Part shown: positions 59,509 through 64,000 of the stretch, one piece after another
Numbering within the stretch: position 1 is the first letter of the stretch
How the letters are laid out: every line of letters begins with the position of its first letter
Assembly (NCBI GenBank): GCA_963575745.1
Contig: CAUYUJ010017798.1
Location: 1 to 64,000 of the forward strand
DNA: 64,000 bases
Origin: Prorocentrum cordatum
Lineage: Eukaryota > Sar > Dinophyceae > Prorocentrales > Prorocentraceae
Reading direction: 5' to 3'
Made by a program: the position numbers and the translations under genes
The notes under the pieces: model-generated
What the model was told of the DNA's origin: nothing
Seen by the model: the letters and a program-made list of their open reading frames with translations, nothing else
Database searches by the model: none

Positions 59509-59917
59509 CGCCCGCTTGCTGTCCGCTTCGGTCTTGGCTTGGGCCCGCAGCTGCGCGATCCGCCCGTTGACCGAAGCTGGGTCGATCTTGGCGGCGTTGC
59601 GGAGCCCGCCCCGCCTGAGCAGCTGCCACTGCACAGTCCAGTGCACGTCCTTCAGGTCCTTGATGAGCTCGCGTGAATGCGAGCACCCTTGAGTGCCCTT
59701 CTTGCAGCCGATCCAGGTCGAGTTGTCCCAGCAGAGCGGCTTGCCCTGCTTGTCGCAAGGTGCATGCCGGACGGAGAGCTTGATCTCCTGTGCGTTCAGC
59801 CGCTTGCCCGCAGGGTAGGCGGCGCGCGCTGCGGTGGCCTTCGGCTCAGCCGTGGCCTTGGGCTTTCTCCTGGGCGCTGCTCCTGCTCGCTGATCTTGCA
59901 GCTCAACGCCCTGTTCG
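59509..59917 (-). pseudogene. CCCH-like zinc-finger segment of the gag-like protein
   Basis: In the intermediate frame: GADEQGVELQDQRAGAAPRR, then LCWDNSTWIGCKKGTQGCSH (C-x8-C-x6-C-x-H), then KDVHWTVQWQLLRRGGLRNA. The finger followed by a V-Q-x-Q-x-L-R-R-G-G-L helix is a recognisable gag-end signature in dinoflagellate retroelements. It is separated from the flanking frames by homopolymer shifts at about 59932 (C7) and 59505 (C5). Confidence 0.55.
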
Positions 59918-62900
59918 TCAGCCCCCCCATCCGACCTCTCCTGCTTTGCCCGGGGCGCCGCGCGCCCCGTGCATCGAGTCGTTGAGGACGGTCTGAAGGT
60001 AGTGCTGCTGGCGAGGGCGCACGACCTCCTGGTAGCGGCCCGTGGGGGACTCTAGGTCGAAGACATTGGGGAAGACGAGCGCCGGACGGCCATCTGCCTT
60101 GGGGGCGAAGGCCACCATCTTGAGGTCCTCCTTCCGTGGGTTGTCCGTCTGCAGCACCCGCAGGCTTCGCTTCTTCTCCCGGAGGCGTTCACACCAGGTC
60201 GACCACAGCTCCTCCCAGAGCTCATAGACGAACTTGGGCGGGAAGGCGCGGTCGTCCTTTTCGCACTCCCGCGCGAGGGTCTCCAGGCAGTCCAGACGCT
60301 CCTTGACGTGCTCCCGTCCGAAGACGAGCCCGAAGAACTTGGCCATGTTCTGGGCCTGCCGCTTCCACTGGTCAAAGACCACCGGCGCCCTGGGCCTGGG
60401 CTCCAGCTTGGCGTCGTGCGGCGCGCTGTACTTGTCGAACGCGACCGTCTTGCATGTCGGGAAGTCCGCCGCTGAGGCCGCCCACGGGGCCAGGTTGTCC
60501 AGGCTGCTGCCGCCGAAGCTGAGCGAGGCGCAGGCCATCGCGATCCTGTTGGACACCGTCGTGGGCGCTTCGACCGCCAGCATCAGGGCCTTCTTCTGCT
60601 CGCAGGTCCGGCGCAGAACATAGAACAGCTCGCGCCCAAGGACCTCGTCGCAGACCACCACCGTCAGCTGGCCGCACCCGCGCGCCAAGTAGACGTCCAA
60701 CTCCTCCGCCCTTCCTAACGCCGCCACCGTCCCGCGCTGGGCCGCCTTGTCGCCTTGGCGCGCGCTAGCGACGCCCTCCAGGGCGTGCAGCATCCGCGCA
60801 GTGTTCGCATCCAAGGGCGCTCCGGACTGCATGAGGCCGAACGGGTCACCTCCTCCGCCTTCCTCTGGGGCTCCCGCGGCGTAGCGTGCCGGGGCTGCTG
60901 TCAGACCTGGGGGTAATCCCAAGTCGCTGACGTGATGGTCGTAGCGGAATAAAGCCCCAATGTTTGGAGCTTGTGGGCGAGCGACCGGGGCGAGCCCAGC
61001 CGTGGCCGGCAGGGGGCCGGCGCCCCGCAGCCCGAGTGTGAGCGCGGGTGCGGGCGCTGCCGGCTGGCGGGGCGGCCTCATCTCGATCGAGGGCGCGCTC
61101 TCGGCCTGGGTGGCCGGCGGCCCTTGCGAGCGGTGGCGCTCGGGCGGGAGCTTGAGCAGACCCTGCAGGCTGCTCGGCGCCGCCTCCGGGGTCTGGGGTC
61201 GCGAAGGTACCTGCTGCAGTTCCTCCCAGCTGCCGATGTGCCCATCGAGCCGTGCGAGCTCCTCAGGCTCGGTTGTCTGCTGCCTGAGGTGCTGGGCGCA
61301 ACGAATGAGGTTGGCGAGCACCTGATGAGCCTCTTCGCCGAAGCCGGCGGCCACACTCTGCACCGCTGCTGCGTCGCCCGACCCTCGGGCCTTCTCTTCC
61401 AGGTAGCACGCCATCATGTCCCCGCCGTCGTCCTCTCGCTGGCTCTCCCCCGAGGCAGGCGCTTCGGAGCTAGCTGCGCGCCCGCCCTCGGCTGACGGAG
61501 AGCGCGAGCCGCGCCGGGCAGCCCCAGCTGGCGGCTTGGGCGAGCTGCTGCGGTCTAGCCGTTGCCAGTGGCGGCGCAACTTGGCGCCGGCCTCAGTGGC
61601 CCTCGCCTCGAAGCTCGAGCTGGGTGCCACACCCCCCTCAGGGTGCCACCGGACTAAGCTGGCCACCTTCTCGCGGAGCAGCTGCCAGCGGGCCTCGCTG
61701 AGCGGCCCAGCGCGGCCGCCCACGGGGAGCCCGTGCCACGCAGCCAACTTGTGCCAGACCTTCTCAGGTACGTTAGTCGCCGAGACGCTGATGCCAAGCT
61801 CCTCGCAACCCAGGGGCGCGTGGTGGAGCATCTCCTCGATGAACCCTGCGGGCAGGCGCCCTGAGGGCCCCGGGGCAGGCGCACGGATGACGCCGTCGGG
61901 CTTCACCAGGAAGCGGATGACGGCGCCTGTCGGGTCTTCCACCTCGAGGGCCATCGCGCCGTCAAGGTACTTGGCGACCGCGATGGCCGCGGTGGCGTTG
62001 GCTGCCTTTCCCCTGAAGATCATCCGCTGCGCCCCTTCCGGCCACTGCACCCTCGCCCGAACGATGAAATGCTGCCCGAGCGGCATGGGCGGCGGCGTAG
62101 GCGGCTCGGGGAACTCCGGGACCGGCGGCGCCTCGAACCGCACGCTCGGTGGCCCCGCAGGTGCGGGAACAGGATCGCCTGGGCTGGTGGGCACCTCCGG
62201 GGCAGAGACCGCCGGGGTGGAGCGCTCTGGGGTGCGGCTCCGGGCTGGAGCGGCAATGGCACGCTCCGGCGCGCGGCTCCGCGGAGCTGGGCTCCTCCGG
62301 GTTCGGCGCCGCAGCCCCGCGAAGAACCCGCCACCTGTGGGGGCGTCGTTGATCGCCTTGGCGGCGTCGCCACCTAGGTGCTGCAGGCAGAGTGGAACCC
62401 CCGAGGCCATGCCCACCGCCTCGCGGAAGCACGTTACCTGGGAGCACTTCTCGCAATAGCGTAAGACCTTGTAGATCTGCTTGTGATGTTCGCATAGGCA
62501 GGCCGCTGCATTCCCTTCACTAGGAGGCTTGAGGTCCGAAGCTCGGCCGCCCTCCACCAACAGCACGGTCGGCTCACCGCGCGCCGCGTCGCGACAGCCT
62601 TCAGGCGCTAGTGATCGCATCTTGCCTTGGATCATGAGCCCCACTTCCACCGCCTCGCAGGGGTTATCCTCAACGTCCACCTCGGACTCGGACTCCTGGT
62701 CAAGCAGCCTCGCCACGGACCCCTGCACACCAGGCTCCGCATCGCCAGTCTTGCGACGGCGGCGTCGCCGGCGGCAGAGGCGCGCCCCGCAGCACGAAAT
62801 CCACGAGATGACGTACAGCAGCAGCTTGCAGGTCCGGCCCAGCCACCGCCAGAGCCAGACGAAGATCCGGCACGGCGAGAACTTCGAGTAGTCGCTGAGG

Positions 62901-63883
62901 TCGACGATGGCTTCGTTGTCGATGGCTGCGTACTCCTTACAGTGCAGCTCGTTCTCGCGCCCCTTGCACCCAGTGCAGCTGGCTGAGCGGCACAGGTGGA
63001 GCCAGCGCGGGTCGCGCTGCTCGAGCTCGCGTCGGAAGCCCTTGTCGCTCGCGCCCTTCACGGAGTCGTACTCGACCCACAGGCCTTGGCGGTTGATGCG
63101 CTCCGGGGACTTCATGTTGAGCTTGAGCCGCGCAACCCGATAGTCGACCCTGATCAGGAGGTCGTTCTGGCCACGCTTGGAGCCCCTGCCCTCCTCGACG
63201 CTCTTGCGGTACCAATCTGTGGTTGGGTCCGCACCCACGGCTGGACCATGCCATGCCACATCGGTGAGGGGCGGGGCCGCCGGCGGGACCAGCTTGTCAA
63301 GCTTGGCCTCGCCAGGCGTCTTGCGTCGCGGGCAAGGGCAGCATGCCAACGCCAGGCCGCGCGCCCATGCCGCCCAGCTGCAGGGGGCGAAGAGCGTCCT
63401 CAGGCTGAGGGCCAAGAGTGCGACCACGCCGGTACTGGCAAGGATCGCCACGAGCCCGGCGACCAGCGGCCACGCGGAGCCGAACAGGTAGAGGCCCATC
63501 TGGTCGGTCATGTAGAGCACCCAGCCGCCGTCCGAGCTCAGCCAGCCTCCTGCCTCACGGGTCGAAAAGGCGGACCTGAAGCTGCCGAAAACCCTGAAGG
63601 TGCCCCCGCCCATCCCCTCGGCGAACCAATGCGCGCGGTTGCCGATGTCTTTCCAACTGACGCCGAAAAGACCCCACCCCCGATCCAGGACGAAGAGTTC
63701 GAGTCGGAGGAGTTGGGGGGGGGGCATGGGTCGGGCCCCGGGGAGGAGGATCGGCCGGCGGCGCGGAGCGCTCGCGCGGCGGACCCCCTCCGGCACCTCC
63801 CGCGGGAGCGTCGTGCTCGCCCTCGGGGTACGCCCCGATCGGCAGCGTGTCCCTGTGCAGGAAGGGGACCACGGTGCCGTCAA
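59918..63883 (-). CDS. Gag-like polyprotein with membrane segments and Cys-rich modules
   Basis: 1321 codons, the longest ORF in the window. Residues 136-168 are hydrophobic (LVAGLVAILASTGVVALLAL). LCRSASCTGCKGRENELHC at about 297-315 is Cys-rich. A second hydrophobic stretch at about 339-366 (IFVWLWRWLGR, LLLYVISWISCC) precedes an Arg run. A further Cys/His module near 480 (CEHHKQIYKVLRYCEKC) is followed by a long Pro/Ser-rich disordered middle. The last 300 residues look globular: LARGCGQLTVVVCDEVLGRE, TVSNRIAMACASLSFGGSSL, QAQNMAKFFGLVFGREHVKE, FVYELWEELWSTWCERLREK and DLKMVAFAPKADGRPALVFP. That C-terminal domain followed by a zinc finger is a retroelement capsid-like order. Coding continues upstream to about 63977, so the start lies outside or at the window edge. 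It ends by frameshift, not by a natural stop. Confidence 0.6.
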   Translation of the reverse strand: MTAPWSPSCTGTRCRSGRTPRASTTLPREVPEGVRRASAPRRRPILLPGARPMPPPQLLRLELFVLDRGWGLFGVSWKDIGNRAHWFAEGMGGGTFRVFGSFRSAFSTREAGGWLSSDGGWVLYMTDQMGLYLFGSAWPLVAGLVAILASTGVVALLALSLRTLFAPCSWAAWARGLALACCPCPRRKTPGEAKLDKLVPPAAPPLTDVAWHGPAVGADPTTDWYRKSVEEGRGSKRGQNDLLIRVDYRVARLKLNMKSPERINRQGLWVEYDSVKGASDKGFRRELEQRDPRWLHLCRSASCTGCKGRENELHCKEYAAIDNEAIVDLSDYSKFSPCRIFVWLWRWLGRTCKLLLYVISWISCCGARLCRRRRRRRKTGDAEPGVQGSVARLLDQESESEVDVEDNPCEAVEVGLMIQGKMRSLAPEGCRDAARGEPTVLLVEGGRASDLKPPSEGNAAACLCEHHKQIYKVLRYCEKCSQVTCFREAVGMASGVPLCLQHLGGDAAKAINDAPTGGGFFAGLRRRTRRSPAPRSRAPERAIAAPARSRTPERSTPAVSAPEVPTSPGDPVPAPAGPPSVRFEAPPVPEFPEPPTPPPMPLGQHFIVRARVQWPEGAQRMIFRGKAANATAAIAVAKYLDGAMALEVEDPTGAVIRFLVKPDGVIRAPAPGPSGRLPAGFIEEMLHHAPLGCEELGISVSATNVPEKVWHKLAAWHGLPVGGRAGPLSEARWQLLREKVASLVRWHPEGGVAPSSSFEARATEAGAKLRRHWQRLDRSSSPKPPAGAARRGSRSPSAEGGRAASSEAPASGESQREDDGGDMMACYLEEKARGSGDAAAVQSVAAGFGEEAHQVLANLIRCAQHLRQQTTEPEELARLDGHIGSWEELQQVPSRPQTPEAAPSSLQGLLKLPPERHRSQGPPATQAESAPSIEMRPPRQPAAPAPALTLGLRGAGPLPATAGLAPVARPQAPNIGALFRYDHHVSDLGLPPGLTAAPARYAAGAPEEGGGGDPFGLMQSGAPLDANTARMLHALEGVASARQGDKAAQRGTVAALGRAEELDVYLARGCGQLTVVVCDEVLGRELFYVLRRTCEQKKALMLAVEAPTTVSNRIAMACASLSFGGSSLDNLAPWAASAADFPTCKTVAFDKYSAPHDAKLEPRPRAPVVFDQWKRQAQNMAKFFGLVFGREHVKERLDCLETLARECEKDDRAFPPKFVYELWEELWSTWCERLREKKRSLRVLQTDNPRKEDLKMVAFAPKADGRPALVFPNVFDLESPTGRYQEVVRPRQQHYLQTVLNDSMHGARGAPGKAGEVGWGG

Positions 63884-64000
63884 GCCAACATGGCTTCATG
63901 TCCACGTGCGGCGCGTCGTCGTAGTACGACGGGCACGCGCACTCGGCCTCGTAGTCTGGGGCCGTCCGCCAAAGCACGGGCCCGGCGTCTGCGGTCTCCA

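Larger units (their letters stand above)
55549..63977 (-). mobile_element. Second retroelement-like unit: gag-like polyprotein plus methyltransferase-like protein, no RT seen
   Basis: Minus-strand series of ORFs with strongly matching coding character, joined by in-frame stops (TAG at 58400-58402 and 57755-57757, TGA at 55999-56001) and homopolymer frameshifts (near 59932 and 59505). The order is membrane/Cys-rich gag-like region, CCCH-like finger, helical region, methyltransferase-like protein, charged coiled-coil tail. A GGACTA terminal motif at 55622-55635 is the inverse of the one at 36009-36022. RT, RNase H and recombinase are absent, so it is either the gag half of a larger element cut by the window edge or a non-autonomous partner. 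Confidence 0.6.

Noticed and set aside
61416-62459. 347-codon plus-strand ORF opposite the gag-like polyprotein
   Set aside because: Antisense shadow of a 1321-codon ORF in GC-rich sequence.
1-64000. tRNA, rRNA or other structured RNA genes
   Set aside because: None recognised by eye; a covariance-model scan would be needed to exclude them.

Overview
The window is nuclear DNA of a dinoflagellate. The strongest evidence is a 22-base match to the conserved dinoflagellate spliced leader (DinoSL) at 2350-2371. Supporting signs are GC-rich sequence, gene-poor tracts packed with GGA/TCC microsatellites, introns with GC-AG and GA-AG borders flanked by direct repeats, and retroelements pairing reverse transcriptase, a cytosine-methyltransferase-like fold and a tyrosine recombinase. 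I cannot name the species; Prorocentrum- or Suessiales-like genomes would fit.

Region 1 (1 to 18.9 kb) has no gene I can support. It is a mosaic of triplet microsatellites, a short palindromic TIR element (six full or partial copies), a 203-bp TA-flanked MITE (two copies), three dispersed repeat families, an 83-bp satellite, an 11-bp satellite and several perfect hairpins. The DinoSL relic lies here, next to one of the dispersed repeats. Region 2 (18.9 to 19.9 kb) holds one intact intronless gene for a type II membrane protein that looks like a Golgi/ER glycosyltransferase. Region 3 (19.9 to 26.2 kb) is degenerate satellite-like sequence.

Region 4 (26.2 to 36.1 kb, minus strand) is a DIRS-like tyrosine-recombinase retrotransposon. 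Its order is gag-like N-terminus, reverse transcriptase, RNase H, cytosine-methyltransferase-like domain, tyrosine recombinase, membrane-spanning tail. It is broken by in-frame TAG codons and frameshifts. Its 3' end is followed by a nearly identical 2.07-kb tandem duplication. Region 5 (36.7 to 54.4 kb, plus strand) is a cluster of multi-exon genes: a coiled-coil/acidic companion gene (A), a transposase-like multicopy gene (B), a methyltransferase-like gene (C) and a low-complexity gene (D). Several introns could be placed with reading frame kept across the junction. One has terminal inverted repeats and a target-site duplication, as expected of an introner. A hairpin family with core TCACCG-N4-CGGTGA recurs only in this cluster.

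Region 6 (55.5 to 64.0 kb, minus strand) is a second retroelement. It has a long membrane/Cys-rich gag-like polyprotein, a CCCH-like finger and a second methyltransferase-like protein, but no RT or recombinase. The 5' side of the region 4 element and the 3' side of this one carry the same 14-mer in opposite orientation. The plus-strand cluster lies between the two minus-strand retroelements. Many breaks sit at homopolymers, so some may be assembly errors rather than true decay.
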